From positions 1-34,504 of the forward strand of contig DASSKO010000027.1 in assembly GCA_035690425.1 (NCBI GenBank): a DNA stretch of 34,504 nucleotides. Reading direction: 5' to 3'. This DNA comes from DASSKO01 sp035690425. GTDB lineage: Bacteria; Actinomycetota; Actinomycetes; Propionibacteriales; Nocardioidaceae. Of the stretch, positions 22,769-31,152 are shown piece by piece (position 1 is the stretch's first letter; each line of letters opens with the position of its first letter). Position numbers and translations under genes: made by a program. Below the pieces are notes generated by a model. It was not told where the DNA came from. It was given only the letters and a program-made list of their open reading frames with translations, and did not search any database.

Positions 22769-24517
22769 CTACCCGCGCGGCACAGCCGACGCCTTCCGCA
22801 CACCGAGCACCGGCACCTTCCGCACACCGAGCAACAGGAGCGCGAGGGCCGCGGCGACCAGTGCGCACACGGCGGCGCCGGCGAACACCGCGTGCAGCTG
22901 CGCGATCCCGGCGTCGGTCAGCGCCGACGTGTACGCCGGGCAGCGCCCGGGGTGGTCGGGGCAGAGCACGCTGGGGCGGGGGGTGCCGCCCTCGACGGCG
23001 TAGAAGCGCGTCAGTCCGATGGTGGTGAGCGCCGAGATGCCCACCAGCATGCCGACCATGCGCGCGACGACGACGAACGCGCTGGCGACGCCGTGGACGG
23101 CGTGCTCGGTGGCGGCCAGCAAGGCGGCGTTCACGGGGGCGACCGCGATGCCGAACCCCAGGCCGCCGGCTACCAGCGTGATGGTCGCGGCCAGGCTCCG
23201 CAGCGACTCACGCTCCCATTGGGTCATGGCGACGAACGCCGCCGCGGCCAGCAGCATCCCGGCCGCGGTGAGCAGGCCGGCCGCGACGTGCCGCACCAGG
23301 TAGCCGCCCAGCAGCGCCCCGACCGGCAGCGCAGCGAGGAAACGCACCAAGATCAGCGCAGCACCGAGCTGGGAGTCGGGATAGACGGTGAGCCGGGCGA
23401 AGATCGGCACGTCGACCAGCGCCGCGATCAGCGCCGACCCGACGAAGAAGCTCACGGCGAGCGCACCCCACGCCGCGCGGTGGGTCAACGCCGCGCGCGG
23501 GACCAACGGGTGGCTTGCTCGGCGCTGCCGCCACGCGAAGCCGGCCGCAGCGACGGCCGAGAGCGCCAGATACCAGGGGCCGAGTGGTGAGAAGACCGAC
23601 ACCTCGGGGTCGGCGGTCGCAAAGGCCAGGACGATGCCGGCCAGCGCCACGGAGAGCAGGGCGGCGCCGGGCAGGTCGGTGGCCCGGGCGAGGTCGCCGC
23701 TGTGGCGCAGCCCCACGAGCGGGTGCGCGGCGGTCAGCTCCCGGAGCAGCCACAACGCCAGCCCGCCGATGGCGACCAGCCCGAGCGGCGACCACCACGC
23801 GGAGGCCCCGAAGAGCGGTAACCACGCCAGCCCCCAGGTGATGTGCGACGTCAGCGCCTCGGGCGCCGTGAGCAGGAGGCCGGACGCCAGCAGCGCGGCC
23901 GTCACCCCCACGGCACCGGGCCAGTCGACCCGGTGGCCGCGAGCCGGTGCGTCGCGGCCGCCCACGCCCCACAGCATCGCGGCGAGCGCCAGCCCGACCA
24001 CGAGGTTGATCCAGAAGATCGCCGGCCATCGCCAGGCGGCGAGCACGAGGGCGCCGTAGAGCGGACCGAGCACGCTGCCGAGCTCCTGCACCGCTCCCAC
24101 CACACCGAGGGGTACGCCGCGACGCTCCGCGGGCCAGATGTCTGCCACCAGTGCGAGGGTCGCCGGCACCAGACCACCGCCGCCCAGGCCCTGCAGGAAC
24201 CGCCCGAGCACGATCGTGGTCAGGTCGAGCGAGGCGGCCGTGACCAGTGAGCCGATCGCGAAGACGATCAGCGAGAACACCAGCACGGGCACCCGGCCGC
24301 GCAGGTCGGCGATGCGGCCGATCAGCGGCAGCATCGCGACGTAGCCGAGCAGGAAGCCGGACACGATCGGCGCGGCACGCTGCAGCTCGTCGATGCTCAG
24401 GCCGACACCACTCATCATGTCGGGCAGTGCCAGGACGACCACGTAGGTGTCGGCGGCGGCGAACGCGACCGCGGCGCAGGCCAGTGCCAGCGTCGCCCGT
24501 GGCGAGCTGGGCGTCAT
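22769..24517 (-). CDS. P55-like MFS exporter (DHA2)
   Basis: A 582-residue exporter with about fourteen membrane segments. DTYVVVLALPDMM, SGFLLGYVAMLPLIGRIADLRGR and GRFLQGLGGGGLVPA are typical of the DHA2 group, and SVLGPLYGALVL fits motif C. It directly follows an LprG-like lipoprotein gene with an ATGA overlap, the arrangement of mycobacterial lprG (Rv1411c) and p55 (Rv1410c), where the pair exports triacylglycerides and contributes to drug efflux. The last extracytoplasmic loop holds a cysteine pair (CPDHPGRC). Its substrate in a bacterium probably lacking mycolic acids is open. Confidence 0.88.
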   Translation of the reverse strand: MTPSSPRATLALACAAVAFAAADTYVVVLALPDMMSGVGLSIDELQRAAPIVSGFLLGYVAMLPLIGRIADLRGRVPVLVFSLIVFAIGSLVTAASLDLTTIVLGRFLQGLGGGGLVPATLALVADIWPAERRGVPLGVVGAVQELGSVLGPLYGALVLAAWRWPAIFWINLVVGLALAAMLWGVGGRDAPARGHRVDWPGAVGVTAALLASGLLLTAPEALTSHITWGLAWLPLFGASAWWSPLGLVAIGGLALWLLRELTAAHPLVGLRHSGDLARATDLPGAALLSVALAGIVLAFATADPEVSVFSPLGPWYLALSAVAAAGFAWRQRRASHPLVPRAALTHRAAWGALAVSFFVGSALIAALVDVPIFARLTVYPDSQLGAALILVRFLAALPVGALLGGYLVRHVAAGLLTAAGMLLAAAAFVAMTQWERESLRSLAATITLVAGGLGFGIAVAPVNAALLAATEHAVHGVASAFVVVARMVGMLVGISALTTIGLTRFYAVEGGTPRPSVLCPDHPGRCPAYTSALTDAGIAQLHAVFAGAAVCALVAAALALLLLGVRKVPVLGVRKASAVPRG

Positions 24518-25212
24518 TGCGGTGCGGTGATCTCGACAGGTTCCTCGCTGGTGTCGATCTCGATCTCGTAGGTGACGTCCTCCGCCCCGGCGTAGAACGG
24601 GCCGGTGATCGTGGCAGTGTCGAGCTCGTTGTCGTCGGTGAGCGTGAAGGTGACGTCGAAGCTGCCGTCCTCGTCCGCGCTCGGGAACAGATCGGCGATC
24701 ACCGCACCGTCGAGCGTGCCGGTGAACTCGGTCAGCACCTGCTCGCCGTTGCGGCGCTGCCCCTCCTCGGTGACGTCGGTGGCCTCGGTCAGCAGCGAGG
24801 AGATTCCGTCGTCTGTCGACATCAGCACGGCCGGATCGGGGGCGCCGTAGGTCTGCACGTCGACGGGGACGTACTCGGAGGTGAACGGCAGCTGCACGTA
24901 GACCTCGTCGTCGACGGCCACGACCGGCGCCTCTCCGGCGAAGCCGGCCGCGACGATGTCGATGGTGCCCTTGAACGCCGGGTCGTGGTTGCCGGTGCCG
25001 GTGGCCCGGGTGACACCGTCGACGCCGTCGGGCAGCTCCTGCGTGCTCAGCTCGACGTCGATGCTGGCGGCCTCGTCGATCACCTGCTTCGCCGCCGCGA
25101 GTCGCTCCGCGGGGTCGGCTGCCTCGTCGCTGTCCGCCGAGCCACCGGTGCAGCCGACCAGCAGGGCCAGCAGCACCGCCGGGATCAGCAGGGCGGTGAG
25201 GGATTTGCGCAC
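24514..25212 (-). CDS. lprG: LprG/LppX-family lipoprotein
   Basis: A 232-residue lipoprotein. The signal peptide MRKSLTALLIPAVLLALLVGC ends in a lipobox (LLVGC) with the lipidated Cys21. The mature part matches LppX_LprAFG: LAAAKQVIDEAASIDVELST, TATGTGNHDPAFKGTIDIV-like hydrophobic strands, VDDEVYVQLPFTSEY and VTFTLTDDNELDTATITGPFY. Mycobacterial members carry lipids in a hydrophobic cavity and hand them to the outer envelope. GTG 25212 follows the parC stop by 12 bases, with GAGAGG overlapping that stop, so it may be cotranscribed with parC; its own stop overlaps the p55-like start. Confidence 0.9.
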   Translation of the reverse strand: MRKSLTALLIPAVLLALLVGCTGGSADSDEAADPAERLAAAKQVIDEAASIDVELSTQELPDGVDGVTRATGTGNHDPAFKGTIDIVAAGFAGEAPVVAVDDEVYVQLPFTSEYVPVDVQTYGAPDPAVLMSTDDGISSLLTEATDVTEEGQRRNGEQVLTEFTGTLDGAVIADLFPSADEDGSFDVTFTLTDDNELDTATITGPFYAGAEDVTYEIEIDTSEEPVEITAPQ

Positions 25213-25224
25213 GGTGGAAGCCTC

Positions 25225-27693
25225 TCAGGTGGCCGAGGGTAGGAGGAACGCGGCCGGTGCCGCGACCGCGGCGATCGGCTGCGGCGCGGGCGTGCCGGAC
25301 CCGTCGCGGCGGCCGGTCGGCTCGGGCAGGTCCACCGGCGCACCGCTGGCTGCCGCAGCCGTCGCCGGGCTCGGGCCGGCCCAGCCGAGCAGCAGGCGGT
25401 CCTCGCCCCGGAGGAACCGATGGCAGCGCACCCCTCCGGTGCCGCGGCCCTTGCCGGGGTACTCGCTGAACGCGGTGACCTTCAACGACCCGGACTCGGT
25501 GCCCGGCAGGGAGTCGCCGGCACCGGAGACCGTGACCACGCTGGCGTCGGCGGCGGCGGCGAAGGCGCCGAAGAACACGACCTCGGCCGCGTCCGAGAGG
25601 CGGATGCCGGCGATGCCCCCGCCACCACGGCCCTGAGCGCGTACGCCGGAGGCGTTGAAGTGCAGCAACGCGGCGTCGGAGGAGATGAAGACCAGCTCTT
25701 CCTCGCCGGTGCGGAGCTCGGCGGCTCCGACGACCTCGTCGGTGTCGTCGAGGCGGATGACGTCCCAGCTGTCCTTGTTGGCAAGGTGATCGGGCGTGAC
25801 TCGCTTCACGACGCCTCGCCTCGTGCCCAACGCGAGGCCGGGGGAGTCCGCATCGAACGTGGTCAGCGCGAGCACCCGCTCGCCCGGCTCCAGCGGCAGG
25901 AACTCGCTGACGGGTGCACCGCCTTGCAGATGCGGTGCGTTGGCGGTGCTGGGCAGCGTCGGCAGGTCGAGCACGCCGAGGCGGAGCAGCCGGCCTCGGT
26001 TGGTGACGACGCCGACCTGGCCGCGAGCCGTCGCAGTGGCGATGCTCGTGACTACATCGTGCTTGGCGCGGTTGCCGCTGGTGCCGAAGGGCTCCTGGGT
26101 CGTCGTACGCGCCAGCAGACCAGCCGAGGACAGCAACACGAAGCACGGGTCGTCGGCCACCTCCAGCGGCTGGGCCGACGCCACGGGCGCACCGGCCGAC
26201 TCCAGCAGGACCGTGCGCCGCGGGGTGCCGTGTGCCTTGGCGACCTCGGCGAGCTCCTCGGCGACGACCGTGCGCAGCAGCGCGTCGTCCTCGATGATCG
26301 CGGTCAGCTCGTCGATGGTCTGCTGCAGCTCCGTCTGCTCCTTCTCCAGCTCCAGCCGGGAGAACTTGGTGAGCCGGCGCAGGGGCATGTCGAGGATGTA
26401 GGTCGCCTGCACCTCAGTCAGCTCGAACACCTGCATCAACCGGTCCTTTGCCTCTGCGGCGTTGTCGCTGGAGCGGATGAGCTGGATGACCTCGTCGATG
26501 TCGAGGATGGCGATCAGCAGCCCCTCGACCAGGTGCAGCCGATCGGTCGCCTTCATGCGGCGGAACAGCGAGCGGCGGCGCACGACGTCGTACCGATGCT
26601 CGAGGAAGACCTGCAGCAACTCCTTGAGCCCGAGGGTGCGCGGCTGACCGTCGACGAGGGCGACGGCGTTGATCCCGAAGGAGTCCTCCATCGGGGTCAG
26701 CTTGTAGAGCTGCTCGAGCAGCGCCTCGGGGTGGAAGCCGTTCTTGACCTCGATCACCAGCCGCAGACCGTGCTCGCGGTCGGTGAGGTCCTTGACGTCG
26801 GCGATGCCCTGCAACCGTTTGGTCTGCACCAGCATCTTGATCCGCTCGATGATCTTCTCCTGGCCGACCTGGTACGGCAGCTCGGTGACGACGATACCTT
26901 TGCGCCGCGGCGTGACGTTCTCGATCCGGGCCGTCGCGCGCATCTTGAACGAGCCGCGTCCGGCGTCGTACGCGTCGCGGATGCCGTCCAGACCGACGAT
27001 CTTGCCGCCGGTCGGCAGATCGGGGCCGGGCACGAAGCGCATCAGGTCGTCGAGGCCGGCGTCGGGGTGCGTGACGAGGTGGCGCAGCGCCTGCACGACC
27101 TCGACCAGGTTGTGTGGAGCGATGTTGGTGGCCATGCCGACCGCGATGCCCGACGCGCCGTTGACGAGGAGGTTGGGGATCGCGGCCGGCAGCACCACCG
27201 GCTCGGTCTCCCGGCTGTCGTAGTTGGGCTTGAAGTCGACGGTGTCCTCGTCGATGGACGCTGTCATCGGAAGTGCTGGGTGGGCCATCCGGCACTCGGT
27301 GTAGCGCATGGCGGCCGGTGGGTCGTCGGGCGAACCGAAGTTGCCGTGGCCGTCGACGAGCGGGACCCGCATCGACCACCACTGCACCATCCGCACCAGC
27401 GCGTCGTAGATCGCGCCGTCACCATGTGGGTGCAGCCGGCCCATCACCTCGCCGACGACGCGGGCGCTCTTGACGTGGCCGCGGTCGGGGCGCAGGTTCA
27501 TCTCGGCCATCGTGTGCAGGATGCGCCGCTGGACCGGCTTGAGGCCGTCGCGTGCGTCGGGCAGGGCGCGCGAGTAGATGACGGAGTAGGCGTACTCCAA
27601 GAAGCTGGAGCGCATCTCGTCACTGACGTCGACGTCGAGGATGTGCTCCTCGAAGTCGTCGGGCGGCGGGGCTGACTTGGTACGGCGAGCCAT
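25225..27693 (-). CDS. parC: DNA topoisomerase IV subunit A (GyrA/ParC type)
   Basis: An 822-residue type IIA topoisomerase subunit. ARDGLKPVQRRIL opens the winged-helix domain. The active-site tyrosine is Tyr131 in AMRYTECRM. The quinolone region reads HPHGDGAIYDALVRM, with Gly93 where E. coli GyrA has Ser83 and Asp97 where it has Asp87. The C-terminal beta-pinwheel has only a degenerate GyrA box (QGRGGGG, compared with QRRGGKG), consistent with ParC rather than gyrase. It pairs with ParE for decatenation. ATG 27693 is chosen because the protein family begins a few residues before the DDFEEHILDVDVSDEM stretch; AAGGAG lies rather far upstream (12 bases). It heads a probable operon with lprG and the p55-like gene. 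Confidence 0.95.
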   Translation of the reverse strand: MARRTKSAPPPDDFEEHILDVDVSDEMRSSFLEYAYSVIYSRALPDARDGLKPVQRRILHTMAEMNLRPDRGHVKSARVVGEVMGRLHPHGDGAIYDALVRMVQWWSMRVPLVDGHGNFGSPDDPPAAMRYTECRMAHPALPMTASIDEDTVDFKPNYDSRETEPVVLPAAIPNLLVNGASGIAVGMATNIAPHNLVEVVQALRHLVTHPDAGLDDLMRFVPGPDLPTGGKIVGLDGIRDAYDAGRGSFKMRATARIENVTPRRKGIVVTELPYQVGQEKIIERIKMLVQTKRLQGIADVKDLTDREHGLRLVIEVKNGFHPEALLEQLYKLTPMEDSFGINAVALVDGQPRTLGLKELLQVFLEHRYDVVRRRSLFRRMKATDRLHLVEGLLIAILDIDEVIQLIRSSDNAAEAKDRLMQVFELTEVQATYILDMPLRRLTKFSRLELEKEQTELQQTIDELTAIIEDDALLRTVVAEELAEVAKAHGTPRRTVLLESAGAPVASAQPLEVADDPCFVLLSSAGLLARTTTQEPFGTSGNRAKHDVVTSIATATARGQVGVVTNRGRLLRLGVLDLPTLPSTANAPHLQGGAPVSEFLPLEPGERVLALTTFDADSPGLALGTRRGVVKRVTPDHLANKDSWDVIRLDDTDEVVGAAELRTGEEELVFISSDAALLHFNASGVRAQGRGGGGIAGIRLSDAAEVVFFGAFAAAADASVVTVSGAGDSLPGTESGSLKVTAFSEYPGKGRGTGGVRCHRFLRGEDRLLLGWAGPSPATAAAASGAPVDLPEPTGRRDGSGTPAPQPIAAVAAPAAFLLPSAT

Positions 27694-27817
27694 GGGCGCT
27701 GCGAATCTCCTTCGACCGGGTCGGCCCGGCCATTGTCCCTGCTGGCGCGGACGTTGCGAAACAGGCTCGCCCACGGGGTCGCGCGCCGACGGCCCGGCGG
27801 TTGTCGGCGGGGGCCGC

Positions 27818-27838
27818 TAGTGTCAAACACATGTTCGA
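27818..27838 (+). promoter_or_regulatory. leaderless promoter with overlapping SOS-like (LexA) box
   Basis: TAGTGT (27818-27823) ends seven bases before ATG 27831. Starting at its last base, TCAAACACATGTTCGA (27823-27838) differs at one position from the mycobacterial/actinobacterial SOS box TCGAAC-N4-GTTCGA. The flanks extend the dyad to 27820-27841. LexA bound here would cover the transcription start and the ATG. Some M. tuberculosis 13E12 genes are known LexA targets. Confidence 0.6.
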
Positions 27839-29447
27839 CACAGTGCTGATGGAGCGGCTGGAGGCGGGCCCCGAGCTGGCCCGGGCGCTGCTGTGCATCG
27901 ACGTGTCCGAGCTGGACGCCGAGGGAGCCCGGGTGTGGGTCGCGGCCTCGCAGCGCTTGGAGCGGCTGGTGGAGGCTCGCCGCTATCAGGTGACCGCGCA
28001 CTACGCCGACCTGCACCCGCCACAGCCGACGATCGGTCCGCGCGAGCTGTGCGCGGAGGGCACCGTGTTCCCCGGCGGCGACGGCACGCCCGGGACGGGC
28101 GAGTTCGGGGTGACGGAGCTGGCCGTCGCCGCGCACTGCTCGGCGGGGCGCGCCTACGGTCTGATCGGTGACGGGCTCGACCTGCGACACCGGATGCCTG
28201 AGCTGTTCAAGCAGCTGGAGTCCGGTGCGGTCGACGGGTTCAAGGTCCGGATGATCCTGCGCCGCACCCGGCACGTGAAGCTGCTGGTGGCACGGTTGGT
28301 GGACCGGAGCATCGCCGGGCTTGCTGGGCGGATCGGGCCGACCCGGCTCGACGCCGAGATCGACAAGGCGCTGCTGAGGCTCGACCCGGGTGCGGCGGCC
28401 GATGCCGCTGAGGACGCCACGGCCGCCCGGCGGGTGCGGGTGGAGCCGGCGCGTGACGGGGTGCGGCAGCTCGTCGGCACGGTGGACGCCGTGCACGGGC
28501 TGGCGTTCGACGCGGCGGTCGACTTCGTTGCGGACATCCTCGGTGACCTCGGTGACGATGACCCGAAGGACGCCCGCCGGGCGACCGCGGTGGGGTGGCT
28601 GGCCAACCCGCCGGCCACGCTGGCGCTGGTGGAGCGTCACCGGGCCTGGCGCGCCGGCGAGGCTCCGGCTGCCTGGGCCACCACAATCGTTCCCGACACC
28701 GGCTGTGTGCCGGAGCCGGCCGAGAGTGTCGAGCCGTCGGCGGTCGAGTACGCCGCCGCGGCCGAGGCTACGGCGCAGGGCGTCGATGACGACGGGTTCG
28801 CGCGCGCAGACGCCGGCGGCCAGGCGCCGGTGACGCACCCGCACCTGCGGCCAGGGCTGTGGCCGACCGACGTGCTCACTCCCGAGGACCGGGTCGGCGC
28901 TGACCTGTGGCCGGCCGCCACCGTCTACGTGCACATGAGCTCCGACGCCTGGCAGACCGGCTCCGGGCCGGTCGATCTCGACGGGCACGGCCCGATCACC
29001 GCCGCGCAAGCGTTCGACCGGCTGCGCCACCACCGGATCACGATCAAGCCGGTGATCGACCTCACCGACGAGGTCACCTTGACCACCGACGCCGAGGAGT
29101 TCGCCGGCCGGATCCGGGAGGCGGTGTTCGCCGCGAACCGGTGGAACCCGTTCCCGTTTGCCGACGCGGAGTCCCGCCCCAACGCCTCGGCCCCCGCAAC
29201 CGGCCGAGGTCATGGCGATGACGTCGACCACACCATCCCCGAGCACGAGGGCGGCCCGACCGCGCTGGGCAACGGCGCGCCGTTGCGACGACGGCTGCAC
29301 CGACTCAAGACCCACGCCAAGGGCTGGCGGGTCCGACAACCCGTGCCAGGCATCCACGTCTGGCAGACTCCACACGGACGCGTCCTCATCTGCGACCGAC
29401 GCGGACATACCCACGACCTCGGTCTGGCTCCGGCACAGGTGGGCTGA
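27831..29447 (+). CDS. DUF222 / 13E12-type HNH endonuclease-like protein
   Basis: A 538-residue protein. The N-terminal DUF222 part (about 1-300) includes LMERLEAGPELARALLCIDV, RRYQVTAHYADLHPP, LAVAAHCSAGRAYGLIGDGL and DRSIAGLAGRIGP. A variable Ala/Asp/Glu-rich middle precedes a C-terminal HNH region, DDVDHTIPEHEGGPTALGN then LRRRLHRLKTHAKGW and VRQPVPGIHVW. The LTRFHHR-like motif common in close relatives is altered to LRRRLHR, so one histidine is missing, and the zinc cysteines of other HNH proteins are absent. These multicopy actinobacterial proteins are of uncertain function. It is divergent from parC, and its start overlaps the SOS-like box. Confidence 0.88.
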   Translation: MFDTVLMERLEAGPELARALLCIDVSELDAEGARVWVAASQRLERLVEARRYQVTAHYADLHPPQPTIGPRELCAEGTVFPGGDGTPGTGEFGVTELAVAAHCSAGRAYGLIGDGLDLRHRMPELFKQLESGAVDGFKVRMILRRTRHVKLLVARLVDRSIAGLAGRIGPTRLDAEIDKALLRLDPGAAADAAEDATAARRVRVEPARDGVRQLVGTVDAVHGLAFDAAVDFVADILGDLGDDDPKDARRATAVGWLANPPATLALVERHRAWRAGEAPAAWATTIVPDTGCVPEPAESVEPSAVEYAAAAEATAQGVDDDGFARADAGGQAPVTHPHLRPGLWPTDVLTPEDRVGADLWPAATVYVHMSSDAWQTGSGPVDLDGHGPITAAQAFDRLRHHRITIKPVIDLTDEVTLTTDAEEFAGRIREAVFAANRWNPFPFADAESRPNASAPATGRGHGDDVDHTIPEHEGGPTALGNGAPLRRRLHRLKTHAKGWRVRQPVPGIHVWQTPHGRVLICDRRGHTHDLGLAPAQVG

Positions 29448-29471
29448 GCGCGCGTGGGCGATGATGCCACC

Positions 29472-30458
29472 ATGCCGACCCCGATGATGACCGCCGCATA
29501 CGTCGAGGCGCTCGGGCCTGCCGCGGAGATCCGGGTGGGTCCGCTGCCGGTCCCGGCGATCGGGCCGACCGACGTGCTCGTTGCGGTGGACACCGTCGCG
29601 CTGAACCCGGTCGACGTCTACGTGCGCTCGGGGCGCTACCGCACGCCGGTGCCGCTGCCGTTCATCGTGGGCCGAGACCTGGTCGGCGTGGTCGCAGCCG
29701 TCGGATCGGCCGCAAGCCCGTTTCGACCAGGTGAGCCAGTTTGGTCCAACAGCCTGGGCCACGACGGCCGCCAGGGCTCCTTCGCCGAGTACGCCGCCGT
29801 GCCGGCCGACCGGCTCTACCACCTTCCCGACGGCGCCAGCCCGCACACCGCCGTCGCGGTTGCTCACCCCGCGGCGACCGCGTATCTCGGCCTGTTCGTC
29901 CACGCACGGCTCCGAGCGGGAGAGACGGTCTTCGTCGGCGGCGGGGCAGGGAACGTCGGTACTGCCGCGATCCAGATGGCCGTCGTGGCAGGCGCGCGCG
30001 TCATCACCAGTGCTGGCGTGGAAGACCATGCGTCCTGCCGTGACGCCGGTGCCGCGGTGGTGCTGGACTACCGCGACCCACACCTACGTCGGCGTCTTCT
30101 CTCGTACGCCGGTGCAGGAGTCGACATCTGGTGGGACACCTCCGGCACCAACGACCTCGCACTCGCGGCCGAGGCCACCGCCGTGGGCGGCAGGATCCTG
30201 CTCACCGCGGCGCGGTCGGCTCACTCCACCGCGCCTTTACCGCAGCTCTACACCCGCGATCTGAGCGTGCACGGCTTCGTGATCAGTCGTGCCAGCGTCT
30301 CAGACTTGGCCGCGGCCGCAGCTTTCATCAACACCTTGCTGCCCGCCGGCCTGCTGCGCACGCGGATCACCGACGAGCTCCCCCTGGCCGACACCGCGGC
30401 GGCACATGAGCGGATGGAGGCCGGTGCGATGTCCGGACGGTTGCTGCTGCGCCCGTAG
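29472..30458 (+). CDS. NADPH:quinone-oxidoreductase-like zinc-free MDR protein
   Basis: A 328-residue medium-chain reductase without zinc ligands. The GroES-like N-terminal half has LNPVDVYVRSGRY and FIVGRDLVGVV, and the Rossmann half has GETVFVGGGAGNVGTAAIQMA, the motif of quinone-oxidoreductase-like enzymes (zeta-crystallin type). It probably reduces quinones or enones with NADPH; the substrate is unknown. GATGAT ends six bases before ATG 29472, again suggesting a leaderless start, which is preferred to the ATG 18 bases upstream. Its stop codon TAG forms the start of the -10-like TAGGGT of the following gene. Confidence 0.85.
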   Translation: MPTPMMTAAYVEALGPAAEIRVGPLPVPAIGPTDVLVAVDTVALNPVDVYVRSGRYRTPVPLPFIVGRDLVGVVAAVGSAASPFRPGEPVWSNSLGHDGRQGSFAEYAAVPADRLYHLPDGASPHTAVAVAHPAATAYLGLFVHARLRAGETVFVGGGAGNVGTAAIQMAVVAGARVITSAGVEDHASCRDAGAAVVLDYRDPHLRRRLLSYAGAGVDIWWDTSGTNDLALAAEATAVGGRILLTAARSAHSTAPLPQLYTRDLSVHGFVISRASVSDLAAAAAFINTLLPAGLLRTRITDELPLADTAAAHERMEAGAMSGRLLLRP

Positions 30459-30461
30459 GGT
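30456..30461 (+). promoter_or_regulatory. -10-like hexamer of the HAD gene overlapping the upstream stop codon
   Basis: TAGGGT, whose first three bases are the TAG stop of the quinone-oxidoreductase-like gene, ends seven bases before ATG 30469. A leaderless transcript of the HAD gene is predicted. Confidence 0.4.
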
Positions 30462-30468
30462 CGGGCCC

Positions 30469-31092
30469 ATGTCCTACGAGCCAGCCGTCGACGCCGTCGT
30501 ACTCGACATCGGAGGCGTGGTGATGGACTGGGATCCTCGCCATCTCTTCGGCACCGTGATCGAGGACGAGCGTGAGCGGGAGTGGTTTCTCGCCGAGGTC
30601 TGCAGCCCGGCGTGGAACCGGCGCCAGGACGAGGGACGCAGCTGGGCCGACGCAGTGGCACAGGCGGTCGCCGACCATCCGCAGCACGAGCAGTGGATTC
30701 GCGCCTACGACGAGCGATGGATCGAGACGGTGGCCGGGCTGTACGACGAGACCGTGGCCGTGCTGTCCGAGCTGCACGACAGCGACACCCCCGTCTACGC
30801 GCTGACGAACTTCTCCGCCGAGAAGTGGGCGCTGGCGTGCGAGCAGTACGACCTGCTCAACAGCTTCGACGGGGTCGTCGTCTCGGGCGAGGAGCGCCTC
30901 GCGAAGCCGGATCCCGCGATCTACCGCCTGCTGGCCGAGCGGTTCGGGATCGACCCGGCGCGCACCTTCTTCACCGACGACCTGCAGGCCAACGTCGACG
31001 CGGCGCGCGACGCGGGCATCGACGCGGAGCTGTTCACGACGGCAGCGGCGCTCCGCGACCAGCTCGTCGTCCGGCGCGTGCTGCGACCGTAG
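30469..31092 (+). CDS. HAD-superfamily hydrolase (subfamily IA)
   Basis: A 207-residue HAD phosphatase. Motif I is VVLDIGGVVMDWD with nucleophile Asp13; the second acidic position is glycine, as in the YihX/epoxide-hydrolase-like IA group. Motif II is ALTNFS with Thr113, motif III the lysine in LAKPDPAIY (Lys146), and motif IV FFTDDLQANVDAA with Asp170 and Asp171. The helical cap lies between motifs I and II. It is likely a sugar-phosphate or nucleotide phosphatase, with the substrate unknown. ATG 30469 directly precedes the conserved core and has a -10-like hexamer seven bases upstream. Confidence 0.88.
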   Translation: MSYEPAVDAVVLDIGGVVMDWDPRHLFGTVIEDEREREWFLAEVCSPAWNRRQDEGRSWADAVAQAVADHPQHEQWIRAYDERWIETVAGLYDETVAVLSELHDSDTPVYALTNFSAEKWALACEQYDLLNSFDGVVVSGEERLAKPDPAIYRLLAERFGIDPARTFFTDDLQANVDAARDAGIDAELFTTAAALRDQLVVRRVLRP

Positions 31093-31095
31093 ACT
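31090..31095 (+). promoter_or_regulatory. possible -10 of the def-fmt-rsmB unit
   Basis: TAGACT begins at the HAD stop codon and lies 58 bases before the def GTG. No good -35 is visible, so the assignment is weak. Confidence 0.25.
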
Positions 31096-31152
31096 GGGGC
31101 TGGCGCACTTCATCGCCGTACCCAACCGCCACACCCGAGGGAGTTCCCTGCC

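Noticed and set aside
22769..26146. 1125-codon minus-strand frame running through lprG and parC
   Set aside because: Only the last 582 codons match the P55-like exporter. The upstream part reads lprG and parC in the wrong frame and is Arg/Gly-rich without motifs.
19704..29447. XRE/STAND ATPase and HNH gene as an anti-phage defence island
   Set aside because: The ATPase has a regulator layout with no toxic effector domain, it is surrounded by housekeeping topoisomerase genes, and there is no restriction, toxin-antitoxin or integrase gene nearby.
27498..30083. 861-codon minus-strand frame
   Set aside because: It lies antisense to the DUF222-HNH and quinone-oxidoreductase-like genes and has shadow-frame composition.
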